Source of the DNA: JAFNAG01 sp050011535 | GTDB lineage: Bacteria > Acidobacteriota > UBA6911 | Direction: 5' to 3' | DNA length: 64,000 nucleotides | Assembly: GCA_050011535.1 (NCBI GenBank) | Contig: JBEKIX010000005.1 | Coordinates: forward strand, 1 to 64,000 | Shown: one piece after another, positions 9,289 to 17,591 of the stretch | Numbering within the stretch: position 1 is the first letter of the stretch | Layout: every line of letters begins with the position of its first letter | The notes under the pieces: generated by a model | The model's input: the letters and a program-made list of their open reading frames with translations, nothing else | Told to the model about the DNA's origin: nothing | The model's database searches: none | Position numbers and translations under genes: made by a program

Positions 9289-10461
9289 TTATGACAGAAT
9301 CAATTTGGCGATTGTCTGAAGCTGCATGTTGGAAGTGCCTTCGTAGATCTTCCCGATCTTTGCGTCCCGATAAAACTTTTCCGCCGGAAACTCCTTGGTG
9401 TACCCATAGCCGCCGAACAGCTCCAGGCTCTGGCTGCAAACCATCTCCGCCGCTTCCGAAGCGAAGAGCTTGGCCATCGCAGCCTCTCTGGTGAAAGGAC
9501 GATTGGACATGCGCAGCCGGGCGGCGTTATAGACCATGAGACGCGCCGCTTCCAGTTCCGTTGCCATGCGGGCAATCTGGAACTGAGCACCCTGGAAATT
9601 CGCAATCGGCTGGCCGAATTGCTTGCGCTCTTTCGAATATTGGATAGCGGCCTCAAGAGCACCCTGGGCTACGCCAATCATCTGCGCGCCGATGCCGATC
9701 CGTCCTTCGTTAAGCGTCTCAATCGACACCTTGTATCCCTTGCCGACATCTCCGAGCACTTGCGCGGCCGGCACGAAACACTCCTCGAGAACCAACTCGC
9801 AGGTCGAGCTGGCGCGAATTCCCAGCTTGTCTTCCTTTTTGCCGATGGTGAAGCCGGGTGTGCCGCGTTCAACCATAAAGGCGGTGATGCCCCGATAACC
9901 GGCCTGCGGATTTGCGTTGGCGAAAATGATGAAGAAATCAGCCTCGCCTGCATTGGTGATCCAGAGCTTGCGTCCGTCGAGCACGAAACCGCCATCACGT
10001 GCCGTGGCGCGCGTCGCGAGCGCGAAGGCATCGCTGCCGGAGCCGGCCTCGGAAAGAGCGTATGACCCGACGATGTCACTGCACAGCCGCGGAAGGTACT
10101 TGCGCTTTTGGTCCTCAGTTCCCCAGCGCAGCACGGCGTTGCAAACGAGCGTGTTCTGCACATCGACAAGGACACCCACCGACGCGTCCACTCGGGATAG
10201 TTCCTCGACGGCTTGTACCGCCATGAAAAAGCTTCCGCCTCCGCCGTACGCTTCCGGCACGCCGACTCCCATCAGGCCCAGTTCGAAAAACTGCCGGACC
10301 AGATCGGGATTCATTTTTGCGTCACGATCCATCTGGCTGACGTGCGGCCGGATCTGTTCCTCGGCAAACTGGCGGACACTGGTCCGAAAAAGCTGTTCTT
10401 CTTCCGTAAAGACGGTCAGCGGCAATGCTCCGCTGTCAGTTTCAGGCATTTGGGCAGCCAT
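9289..10461 (-). CDS. Acyl-CoA dehydrogenase
   Basis: A 390-residue FAD-dependent acyl-CoA dehydrogenase that introduces the alpha-beta double bond in acyl-CoA esters and passes electrons to ETF. It shows the standard order of N-terminal helical domain, beta domain with the flavin/substrate motif YALSEAGSGSDAF and WITNA, and C-terminal helical domain with RKQFGQPI and the catalytic Glu in KIYEGTSNMQ. The closest named class by motif is short/medium-chain (butyryl-CoA type), but chain length cannot be assigned. The ATG at 10461 has GAGGTGA 6 bases upstream and is preferred over the GTG at 10470. No beta-oxidation partner genes are adjacent. Confidence 0.9.
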   Translation of the reverse strand: MAAQMPETDSGALPLTVFTEEEQLFRTSVRQFAEEQIRPHVSQMDRDAKMNPDLVRQFFELGLMGVGVPEAYGGGGSFFMAVQAVEELSRVDASVGVLVDVQNTLVCNAVLRWGTEDQKRKYLPRLCSDIVGSYALSEAGSGSDAFALATRATARDGGFVLDGRKLWITNAGEADFFIIFANANPQAGYRGITAFMVERGTPGFTIGKKEDKLGIRASSTCELVLEECFVPAAQVLGDVGKGYKVSIETLNEGRIGIGAQMIGVAQGALEAAIQYSKERKQFGQPIANFQGAQFQIARMATELEAARLMVYNAARLRMSNRPFTREAAMAKLFASEAAEMVCSQSLELFGGYGYTKEFPAEKFYRDAKIGKIYEGTSNMQLQTIAKLILS

Positions 10462-10562
10462 GGGAGTCACCTCGGTTGTAGATGTTGCGTTTCAGCAAGG
10501 TTTATACCACCAGGATCGGAACACATCCACTATAACTTGCAGACCCACTGACGCATGAAAGT

Positions 10563-10702
10563 GCAGTTTGCCGTATTACCCCTTGTGTCATGGCTCGTGG
10601 TCGTGATCGTAGTCGTGATGGGTTTTTTGCGTTCCGTACACCACCAACTACGATTACGACCACGATCACGACCACGACATTCGTGGAAGGGGCAGTTTTC
10701 AA
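10563..10702. repeat. Hexamer-arm hairpin, second type (GTCGTG), element D
   Basis: The left arm around 10595-10620 (CGTGGTCGTGATCGTAGTCG) and right arm around 10646-10678 (TACGATTACGACCACGATCA...) are complementary with few mismatches and have a six-base period. The outer flanks (CCCCTT near 10579 and AAGGGG near 10687) also pair. The centre is TTTTTTGCGTTCCGTACACC. It fills the 455-base gap between the acyl-CoA dehydrogenase start and the promoter of the GWxTD gene. Reading frames here encode only V/I-rich or R-rich low-complexity peptides and are not genes. Confidence 0.7.
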
Positions 10703-10864
10703 AGGAGTGCAAAGGCGAGCGGGATGAAAATTGCGGGAACGCGAGGTGCCTCTCTGTCGTTAAAAGTGCGGGAGATTCTGGCACCACGGATTCCAATCCT
10801 GAAGGGGAGACGGGAAAAATCGATCGTGCTACTGTATCGATCGTAATTGAGGCGTGGGTGTGAA

Positions 10865-10893
10865 TTGACACCCTCCGGGACAAAACCTATAAT
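10865..10893 (+). promoter_or_regulatory. Consensus sigma-70 promoter for the GWxTD gene
   Basis: A perfect -35 TTGACA at 10865-10870 and perfect -10 TATAAT at 10888-10893 are separated by 17 bases. The -10 ends 32 bases before the GTG start at 10926, leaving a short leader that carries AGGAG at 10916-10920. Confidence 0.85.
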
Positions 10894-10925
10894 CTAGCAG
10901 TAAGAATCCATCCTCAGGAGTAATT

Positions 10926-12629
10926 GTGGTGACCAAACGAACTATCGACATCAGGTTTTACTCGCTGCTGTTCGCTTTGGGAATAGCCTCTTTTCTGTAT
11001 GGTGCGCGGCAGCCGGGTAAGGGTTCCGATCAGCAACAGGCCAAGACCGACGGCCAGTCCCAGACTCAGGTGCCTCCGCCTCAGCGGCCCCCCGCAAAGC
11101 CCAAACAAAAGGCTGAGAACACGTTGGACAGCCATTACAAAAAGTGGCTGGACGAAGACGTGCGCTATATCATCACGCCGGAGGAGAAAAATATTTTTAA
11201 AGCACTCACCACCGACGAAGAACGTGAAAACTTCATCGATGGATTCTGGGCCCGAAGGAATCCGGACCCGCGCGAGCCGACCAATACGTTTAAGATAGAG
11301 CACTATCGCCGAATTCTCTATGCCAACGAGCATTTCGCCTCCGGGATCCCCGGGTGGAAAACGGATCGTGGGATGATCTACATCATATACGGCGAACCCG
11401 ATGGAAAAGAATCGCACCCCTCAGGCGGCAGTTATCAGCGCGAGTTCTGGGAAGGCGGCGGCGAAACGAGCGTATATCCGTTCGAGCGCTGGCGCTATCG
11501 TCACATAGATAATGTCGGTGATGATGTCGAGCTCGAATTCGTGGATAAGACGATGACGGGCGAATATCGGCTTACCTCTGATCCGGAAGAGAAGGATGCT
11601 CTTCTGAACGTCCCGAACGCGGGATTGACCGATAACGAGCAGATGGGCCTCAGTCAGAAATCGGACCGCGTCAACTACGGCTATCAGGATCAAACCAACT
11701 TCCAGCGCTCCAAGGACGCGCCGTTTGAGCGCATGGCGCGCTACTTCAACGTTCAGCGCCCGCCGCAGATTAAGTTCACGGACCTCAGGAGCCAGGTAAA
11801 CATCCGCATTTTCTACAATCAGCTTCCTTACACGTTGCGAACCGATTTTATCAAGCTCTCGCAGGACCAGGTGCTGGTGCCGATCTCCATTCAGTTGGAC
11901 AACAAGGACCTCCAATTCAAGAAGGAGATGCAATTCAATCGAACCAACGTCCATGTTTACGGTGTAGTGAGCAGCCTGACGGGCAACGTCATCGCCGAGT
12001 TCGAGGACGATATTCACTCTGAGTATACGGACGAGACCTTCCAGCAGGGAAAAACCAAGCAGTCCATCTATCAGCACATCGTGCGGCTGCAGACCGGGCA
12101 GCGCTACAAGCTGGATTTGATTCTTAAGGATATAAACGCCGGCACCGCCGGCTCGATGAGCTATATGATCCCGGTCCCGAAATTCGATGGAGATGCACTG
12201 CAGTCCAGCAGCGTGATCCTGGCGAACGCAGTCTCGACGGTCGCTCCGACCTACGACCGGCTGGAGCAGTTTGTGATCGGGGACATGAAGGTGCAGCCGA
12301 ACGTCAAGTCCGAGTACGTCAACGGGCAGGCTTTGATTCCGTATCTGCAGGTTTACAATGTCGCGCTCGATCAGACCACGCTTGAACCGTCGCTGCAGAT
12401 TTCTTACACGATCAAATCCGGCGATACGATCGTGAAAGACGTCGAGGACATGAAGGGAAGATCGGCTCAATTTGTTTCTGGCCAGCGGGTTGTCATTGTG
12501 AGTGGTTTCCCGATCAAGGATATGGCGCCCGGCAAATACACCTTGGAAATCAAGGTTCTGGACAAGATTTCCAACAAGACGCTGATCATAAGCGCTGCGT
12601 TCCAGGTGATGGGCTCCTCTGGAACATAG
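10926..12629 (+). CDS. GWxTD domain-containing exported protein
   Basis: A 567-residue protein with an N-terminal hydrophobic signal or anchor (FYSLLFALGIASFLYG), a Q/P-rich linker (QVPPPQRPPAKPKQKAEN), and the motif GWKTDRGMIYIIYGEPD, where G143-W144-K-T-D147 is the namesake of the GWxTD domain. The domain is frequent in Acidobacteriota and other exported proteins of unknown biochemical role. The C-terminal half contains beta-rich segments of the kind found in cell-envelope proteins. The start is GTG at 10926 or 10929, both downstream of AGGAG; I keep the first. It has its own consensus promoter, so strong constitutive expression is likely. It is followed by a GC-rich hairpin that may end transcription. 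Confidence 0.85.
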   Translation: MVTKRTIDIRFYSLLFALGIASFLYGARQPGKGSDQQQAKTDGQSQTQVPPPQRPPAKPKQKAENTLDSHYKKWLDEDVRYIITPEEKNIFKALTTDEERENFIDGFWARRNPDPREPTNTFKIEHYRRILYANEHFASGIPGWKTDRGMIYIIYGEPDGKESHPSGGSYQREFWEGGGETSVYPFERWRYRHIDNVGDDVELEFVDKTMTGEYRLTSDPEEKDALLNVPNAGLTDNEQMGLSQKSDRVNYGYQDQTNFQRSKDAPFERMARYFNVQRPPQIKFTDLRSQVNIRIFYNQLPYTLRTDFIKLSQDQVLVPISIQLDNKDLQFKKEMQFNRTNVHVYGVVSSLTGNVIAEFEDDIHSEYTDETFQQGKTKQSIYQHIVRLQTGQRYKLDLILKDINAGTAGSMSYMIPVPKFDGDALQSSSVILANAVSTVAPTYDRLEQFVIGDMKVQPNVKSEYVNGQALIPYLQVYNVALDQTTLEPSLQISYTIKSGDTIVKDVEDMKGRSAQFVSGQRVVIVSGFPIKDMAPGKYTLEIKVLDKISNKTLIISAAFQVMGSSGT

Positions 12630-12668
12630 AACCCAGGCTCAGACGCAATTCTGTAATGTTCGCTCGGG

Positions 12669-12694
12669 CAGGGGCGCGGCGTGCCGTGCCCCTG
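12669..12694 (+). terminator. GC-rich hairpin, possible terminator of the GWxTD gene
   Basis: CAGGGGCGCGGC at 12669-12680 pairs with GTGCCGTGCCCCTG at 12681-12694, a stem of about 12 pairs with one wobble, followed by TTCTCATTT. The T-run is short, so intrinsic termination is only likely. Confidence 0.45.
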
Positions 12695-12758
12695 TTCTCA
12701 TTTGGGGACTGTGTCTCGTCAGTTCCTCCCCGGATAAACTCAAACGAAGCGGTCGCCG

Positions 12759-13739
12759 ATGAACGTATCTGTCGTCATCCCAACATGGAGAGGCCGAAAC
12801 CTGCTGGAGAGTTACCTCCCGTCTGTACTGCACGCGGCTGTTTTTTATGAAAAACAAACCGGCTGTGAAACCGAAGTCATCGTAGTGGAAGATGCGGGCG
12901 GCGACGGCACACCCGATTGGCTGAGAGGCGCGTACCCAGACCGGGTTCGTGTCATGGAGCACGACTACAACAAGGGATTCGCCGCGGCCTGCCAGACTGG
13001 CTTCGAAGCCGCGCGCTACCCGGTCGTGTTGCTCCTCAACAACGACGTGCGTCTGCGTCAGGATTGCATAGAACCGCTCGTGGCACATTTCGCCGGTGCC
13101 GGGATGTTCGCAGTCACCGGCAAGCTCTTGAACCAGGGGGAAGAGACCTTCTGCAACGGCGGCAAGGTGGCTCGTTTCCGCCGGGGCATGTGGAGCACCT
13201 ACCAGAATTACGACCTCCTTCCCGGCGCCGGTCGGACCCAGCCGTTGCTTTCCTTCACCGCAATCGGTGCCTTCTCCGCTTATGACCGCGCCCGGTTTTT
13301 GGACCTCGGCGGGTTCGATCCGCTTACCGCAATGGTAGAGGACGTCGAGCTTTCTTATCGGGCGTGGAAGCGCGGCTGGACTATCGAGTATGAGCCCCGC
13401 AGCATCGCGTATCACGACGCGAGCCAAACCATGGACCGGCGTTATCGACGCCGGGCGCTCGACAAGATTTCGCGCCGGAGCCGCATCCTCATGCACTGGA
13501 TGCTGCTGCACGATCCGCGAATGTTCCTCCGGCATCTCGCGTCGATAGCGATCCGCATTCTGACGAGCTGGCTGGTCCTCGACTGGCGCTTCTATTGGGC
13601 GATTTGCACCGGCTTGGCCCATCTTCCCGCGATTCTGAAAAAGAGGCGCGCGACGCGCCGGACTATGACTCGGACGGATAAGGAACTGCTCGACATGCTT
13701 CAGCGCTTTTACCAAACAGCCCCGATTGCGCTACACTAG
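12759..13739 (+). CDS. Family 2 glycosyltransferase
   Basis: A 326-residue GT-A fold glycosyltransferase. It opens with VSVVIPTWRGRNLLESYLPS, has the nucleotide-sugar binding segment EVIVVEDAGGDGTPDWL, the DxD-like region VVLLLNNDVRL, and ends the catalytic domain with the acidic VEDVELSYRAWKRG. It probably adds a rhamnosyl or similar sugar to a polysaccharide; donor and acceptor are not identifiable. Ribosome binding is weak, so the start could differ. It is 6 bases upstream of a second family-2 glycosyltransferase and close to rfbD, which places it in a surface polysaccharide or LPS locus. Confidence 0.85.
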   Translation: MNVSVVIPTWRGRNLLESYLPSVLHAAVFYEKQTGCETEVIVVEDAGGDGTPDWLRGAYPDRVRVMEHDYNKGFAAACQTGFEAARYPVVLLLNNDVRLRQDCIEPLVAHFAGAGMFAVTGKLLNQGEETFCNGGKVARFRRGMWSTYQNYDLLPGAGRTQPLLSFTAIGAFSAYDRARFLDLGGFDPLTAMVEDVELSYRAWKRGWTIEYEPRSIAYHDASQTMDRRYRRRALDKISRRSRILMHWMLLHDPRMFLRHLASIAIRILTSWLVLDWRFYWAICTGLAHLPAILKKRRATRRTMTRTDKELLDMLQRFYQTAPIALH

Positions 13740-13745
13740 GCCCCC

Positions 13746-14495
13746 ATGGAACGAATCTCGGCCACGCTGATTACCCATAACGAGGCGGCCAACATCGAGG
13801 AAGCGCTCCGGTCGCTGGCTTGGACCGACGAGATCGTCGTGGCCGACAGCGGCAGCACGGATGCAACCGTGGAGATCTGCCGCCGCTACACCGGAAAAGT
13901 GTTCGCGCGGCCCTGGACCGGCTTTGTCGATCAGAAGAATTATGTCGTCGAAAAAGCAAGCCACGATTGGATTCTCTCGCTGGATGCGGACGAGCGCGTC
14001 ACCCCCGATCTGACGGGCGAGATCGAGGCTCTGCGGCGCAACGGCCTCCGGTTCGCGGGATATCGCATCCCGCGCGTCGCATTCTTCATGGGCCGCTGGA
14101 TCCGACACGGGGATTGGTACCCGGATTATCAACTGCGGCTCTTCGATCGCAGGCGCGGCCGCTGGCAGGGCGGGCGCGTCCACGAATCGGTCCGGATCGA
14201 GGGAACGCCCGGCGTTCTTCGCGGCCAAATCCATCACTACACGTACCGCAGCCTCTCCGATTACCTGCGGCGCCTGGAGACATATTCCACTCTGGCGGCC
14301 CAGGACTATATGCAAAGGGGTAAGACCGCGTCCGCGGCAAAGCTGATGGCGCATCCGGCGGCTACATTCCTGAAAGCCTATCTGCTGAAACGAGGTTTTC
14401 TGGACGGTGCGCCCGGCCTGATGGTGGCGGCAATGGGCGCCGTTTCCGTTTACTTCAAGTACGCAAAACTCTACGAGCTGCAGAGAAATCGGTGA
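13746..14495 (+). CDS. Family 2 glycosyltransferase, WaaE/KdtX-like LPS core type
   Basis: A 249-residue GT2 enzyme beginning ISATLITHNEAANIEEALRS with WTDEIVVADSGSTDATVEI and LSLDADERV, the motif set of the WaaE/KdtX group that adds a sugar to the LPS inner core. The C-terminal part (GRWQGGRVHESVRIEG, YLRRLETYSTLAAQDY) is also typical of that group. It starts 6 bases after the upstream glycosyltransferase, indicating co-transcription. The last codon and the TGA stop (14493-14495) lie inside a 38-base perfect palindrome, so the 3' end of this gene has probably been shaped by insertion of that repeat. Confidence 0.85.
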   Translation: MERISATLITHNEAANIEEALRSLAWTDEIVVADSGSTDATVEICRRYTGKVFARPWTGFVDQKNYVVEKASHDWILSLDADERVTPDLTGEIEALRRNGLRFAGYRIPRVAFFMGRWIRHGDWYPDYQLRLFDRRRGRWQGGRVHESVRIEGTPGVLRGQIHHYTYRSLSDYLRRLETYSTLAAQDYMQRGKTASAAKLMAHPAATFLKAYLLKRGFLDGAPGLMVAAMGAVSVYFKYAKLYELQRNR

Positions 14496-14521
14496 CAGAC
14501 AGCTGTCTGTCACCGATTTCT
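14484..14521. repeat. 38-bp perfect palindrome without loop
   Basis: AGAAATCGGTGACAGACAG at 14484-14502 is followed immediately by its exact reverse complement at 14503-14521. It covers the end of the WaaE-like gene and provides its TGA stop. The core GGTGACAG is shared with the palindrome at 48448. Confidence 0.9.
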
Positions 14522-14542
14522 GTATGGCAGGATAGGTCTTAT

Positions 14543-15391
14543 ATGAAAATCATGGTGATCGGATGTCGCGGCATGCTGGGAACCGATCTGATGCGGACTT
14601 TTGCTTCCCACGATCCCCAGGGGCTCGACTTGCCGGAGTTCGATATCACGGACCCAAAGCAGTGCCGCCAACGCATATCGGCGTTTGGTCCGGGCACCAT
14701 CATACACGCCGCGGCTTTGACCAATGTCGATTACTGCGAATCGCACGAGGAAGAGGCATTGCTTGTCAATGGCACGGGTACAGGCAATTTGGCGGCTGCG
14801 GCACATGCCGTGTCCGCGCTGCTGGTCTATTACAGCACCGATTACGTTTTCGACGGAACCAGCCAGGACGGATACCGCGAGGATGACGCCACAAATCCCA
14901 TCTGCGTCTACGGCAAATCGAAACTGCGCGGTGAGGAACTCGTGCGCTCTTTGTGCCCGAACCATCTGATTCTGCGGACATCCTGGCTCTTCGGCTGCCA
15001 TGGCAAGAATTTCATCCGCACGATCGTGGATGCCGCGAGGGAGGGCCGGCCGTTGCGCGTCGTAAACGATCAGCGCGGAAGTCCGACTTACTCGCTGGAT
15101 CTGGCAGCACGCACTCTGGCCATGCTGGAAGCCGGCTGCCGGGGGACCTACCACACAACGAACAGCGGCGCCTGCACATGGTACGAACTCGCGCTCCGTT
15201 GCGTGCAATGGGCCGCGGTGCCGCAGGCGAGCGTCGAGCCGGTCCGCACAGACCAGTACCCCCGCCCGGCGCCTCGCCCTGCCAATTCGATTCTCGCGAA
15301 CACGCGCATGTTGCGGGAAGGGTTCGAGCCGATGAGGCCGTGGCAGGAAGCCGCGCGCGATTACATTGCAAGCTGTTTGTCCAAGTCTTGA
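14543..15391 (+). CDS. rfbD: dTDP-4-dehydrorhamnose reductase
   Basis: A 282-residue NADPH-dependent reductase that converts dTDP-4-dehydro-L-rhamnose to dTDP-L-rhamnose. It has an N-terminal Rossmann segment (MVIGCRGMLGTDL), the STDYVFDG motif and the catalytic Y-x-x-x-K in VYGKSK. The ATG at 14543 begins the Rossmann strand and has AGGATAGG 6-7 bases upstream; a longer frame starting at 14492 inside the palindrome is not credible. The other rhamnose-pathway genes (rfbA, rfbB, rfbC) are not in the window. Its position behind two glycosyltransferases fits synthesis of rhamnose-containing surface glycan. Confidence 0.88.
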   Translation: MKIMVIGCRGMLGTDLMRTFASHDPQGLDLPEFDITDPKQCRQRISAFGPGTIIHAAALTNVDYCESHEEEALLVNGTGTGNLAAAAHAVSALLVYYSTDYVFDGTSQDGYREDDATNPICVYGKSKLRGEELVRSLCPNHLILRTSWLFGCHGKNFIRTIVDAAREGRPLRVVNDQRGSPTYSLDLAARTLAMLEAGCRGTYHTTNSGACTWYELALRCVQWAAVPQASVEPVRTDQYPRPAPRPANSILANTRMLREGFEPMRPWQEAARDYIASCLSKS

Positions 15392-15509
15392 CCTGTGTTA
15401 CATTTGTGCTAAGGTGTCTGCTCTGGGAGCAGGCATGGCGCTTTCCCGAAGCGAAGTCGTCGCCCGCTGCTTCTTGATCACATAGCGGCGGTCATTCGGA
15501 TCGGAATTC

Positions 15510-15977
15510 ATGGACAAGGCGGCCTCCGGCGAGAAGCTCGTGGCTTCAAACCGGAAAGCATTTCACGATTATTTCATTCTGGAAAAGTTTGAGGCCGGGA
15601 TTGCCCTCCTCGGCACGGAAGTGAAGTCGATCCGCGAAGGCCGGGTCAATTTGAAGGACAGCTTCGCGCTCGTCAAGGATGGCGAGCCTTATTTGATGAA
15701 TTGCCACGTCAGCCCCTACTCGCACGGCAACCGGGAGAATCACGATCCCACGCGCACGCGGAAATTGCTCCTGCACCGCAAGGAAATCCGCAAGCTCATC
15801 GGGAAGACCCAGGAAAAGGGGCTGACCCTGATTCCGCTGCGAGTCTACTTGACCCGGGGCCGGGTCAAGGTGGAACTCGGCGTCGCGCGCGGCAAGAAGG
15901 AATACGACAAACGCGAGACCGAACGAAGGAAGGAAGTGGACCGCGAAACCAGAGCAGCAATGAAGACACGACGCTAA
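15510..15977 (+). CDS. smpB: SsrA (tmRNA)-binding protein SmpB
   Basis: A 155-residue SmpB of normal length. It shows the OB-fold motifs KAFHDYFILEKFEAGIALLG, TEVKSIREGRVNLKDSF and the basic C-terminal tail (GKKEYDKRETERRKEVDRET) that enters the ribosome mRNA channel. It partners with tmRNA in rescuing stalled ribosomes. The ssrA gene itself is not visible in the window. It is followed by pepA after 18 bases, so the two are probably one transcript, a sensible pairing of ribosome rescue with peptide turnover. Confidence 0.95.
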   Translation: MDKAASGEKLVASNRKAFHDYFILEKFEAGIALLGTEVKSIREGRVNLKDSFALVKDGEPYLMNCHVSPYSHGNRENHDPTRTRKLLLHRKEIRKLIGKTQEKGLTLIPLRVYLTRGRVKVELGVARGKKEYDKRETERRKEVDRETRAAMKTRR

Positions 15978-15995
15978 AAGAGACCGGAGACGCTC

Positions 15996-17477
15996 ATGAG
16001 AATCGAGTTCCAGCCCAATAACTTTTCCGACGTCGAATGTGACCTGCTGGCCCATCCTGTATTTGAAGACGAAGCCCGCGATGGAACCTCCCTCCGGGCG
16101 CTGGACAACGCCACGAAAGGCGTGGCGTGTTCGGTGCTTTCCTCCGGTGAGTTCAAGCCGGAGCTGCACCATACATGTCTCATCCACCGTCCGGCACGGA
16201 TCAAGGCGCAGCGCCTGCTTCTCGTGGGCGCGGGAAAAGAGCGTGAATACACACTTGCCAGGCTGAGGGAAGTGGCGGGCACCGCCGTCCGCGCCGCCCG
16301 CACCGCGCATTGCGGGAGCGTCGCGCTCTGGCTGCGCAGGACCATCACGGCGCCTGAAGCGATCCGCGTCGCGGCAGAAGGCGGGCTGCACGGCAATTAC
16401 GAGTCTGAGATCTACAAGACCCGCGAAGTCGAAACCCAGGAAGTGGAACGGCTCATCCTTCTCAGTGAGCGCAAGATGCGACGGGGCGAGGTGAATGAGG
16501 GAATTCGCAGGGGAACCATCATCGGCAACGCCGTGAATTTTGCGCGCACGCTGGGAAACGAGCCCGCGAATATCCTGACCCCGGCCCGGCTCGCGGAGCG
16601 GGCGCTGGCGGAGGGTGCCAGGTCCGGTCTCGAGGTCCAGGTCCTCGAGCGCGACGAGATGGAAAAACTCGGAATGAACGCCCTGCTCGCGGTAAGCCGC
16701 GGCAGCGAGCAGCTGCCCAAGCTGATCCTCCTGCGCTTCCCGGGCATGAAACCTCAGAAGAAGACTCCTTGTTTTGCTCTCGTCGGCAAAGGCGTCACGT
16801 TCGACAGCGGCGGGATTTCCATCAAGCCTACGGAAAAAATGGAGGACATGAAGGCGGACATGTCCGGGGGCGCTGCCGTGATCGCCGCCATGAGCGCGCT
16901 CGCCGAACTCGGGTCGCAGCGCCCGGTTATGGGGCTGATTCCAGCCGTGGAGAATCTGCCGAGCGGCAGCGCAACCAAGCCGGGAGACGTAGTGAAGTCC
17001 TTCCTCGGAAAGACCATCGAAATCATCAACACCGATGCCGAAGGCCGGCTGATCCTCGCCGATGCTCTAGCCTATGCGCGCACGCTCGGCGCCAACCGCC
17101 TGATCGACATCGCGACCCTGACCGGAGCTTGCGTGGTGGCGCTGGGCCACATCAACGCTGGCATGATGGGAACGGATCTGGAAACCCTGGAGCGCCTGAA
17201 ATCGGGGAAAAGCATCACCGGCGAACGATTCTGGCCGCTGCCGCTCGACGACGAGTACCGGAAGGTGATCCGCAGCGAAATCGCGGACATCAAGAACATC
17301 GGCGATCGCTGGGGTGGCGCCATCACTGCGGCGAAGTTCCTGCAGGAGTTCGTCGAGGACACACCGTGGGTGCACCTGGACATCGCCGGTGTCGACCTCG
17401 ATCACGACGGCCAACCCTTTGCGGCCAAGGGTGCTACCGGCTTCGGCGTCCGCTCCCTCATCCAGCTCTTTACGTGA
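15996..17477 (+). CDS. pepA: Leucyl aminopeptidase (M17)
   Basis: A 493-residue cytosolic M17 aminopeptidase that releases N-terminal residues with two metal ions. The family signature NTDAEGRLILADAL is present together with metal and active-site segments GKGVTFDSGGISIKP and KADMSGGAAV. The N-terminal regulatory domain is present, so the length is normal for the family. It follows smpB closely. The TGA stop (17475-17477) lies in the left arm of a 24-bp inverted repeat, another case in this window of a repeat meeting a stop codon. Confidence 0.93.
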   Translation: MRIEFQPNNFSDVECDLLAHPVFEDEARDGTSLRALDNATKGVACSVLSSGEFKPELHHTCLIHRPARIKAQRLLLVGAGKEREYTLARLREVAGTAVRAARTAHCGSVALWLRRTITAPEAIRVAAEGGLHGNYESEIYKTREVETQEVERLILLSERKMRRGEVNEGIRRGTIIGNAVNFARTLGNEPANILTPARLAERALAEGARSGLEVQVLERDEMEKLGMNALLAVSRGSEQLPKLILLRFPGMKPQKKTPCFALVGKGVTFDSGGISIKPTEKMEDMKADMSGGAAVIAAMSALAELGSQRPVMGLIPAVENLPSGSATKPGDVVKSFLGKTIEIINTDAEGRLILADALAYARTLGANRLIDIATLTGACVVALGHINAGMMGTDLETLERLKSGKSITGERFWPLPLDDEYRKVIRSEIADIKNIGDRWGGAITAAKFLQEFVEDTPWVHLDIAGVDLDHDGQPFAAKGATGFGVRSLIQLFT

Positions 17478-17545
17478 GGGGGTCGTACCTTCAAAATTCA
17501 ATTTTCCCCACCAAATATTGGATTTTGAAGGTACGACCCCCTCAC
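17474..17545. repeat. Perfect 24-bp inverted repeat overlapping the pepA stop
   Basis: GTGAGGGGGTCGTACCTTCA... at 17474-17497 is the exact reverse complement of 17522-17545, with a 24-base AT-rich loop. The pepA stop codon is inside the left arm. It could act as a terminator, though it lacks a T-tract, and its form suggests a mobile palindromic unit. Confidence 0.85.
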
Positions 17546-17591
17546 AATTGGAATTATTTAAACCACTGGAGTCGTTTCGGCGTCTATATCT

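Noticed and set aside
11421..12470. Minus-strand reading frame opposite the GWxTD gene
   Set aside because: Antisense shadow; the plus-strand gene has a consensus promoter, ribosome-binding site and GWxTD motif.
15388..15415. Possible smpB promoter (TTGACC, 16 bases, TAAGGT)
   Set aside because: The -10 matches the consensus at only three positions and the -35 overlaps the rfbD stop; support is too weak.
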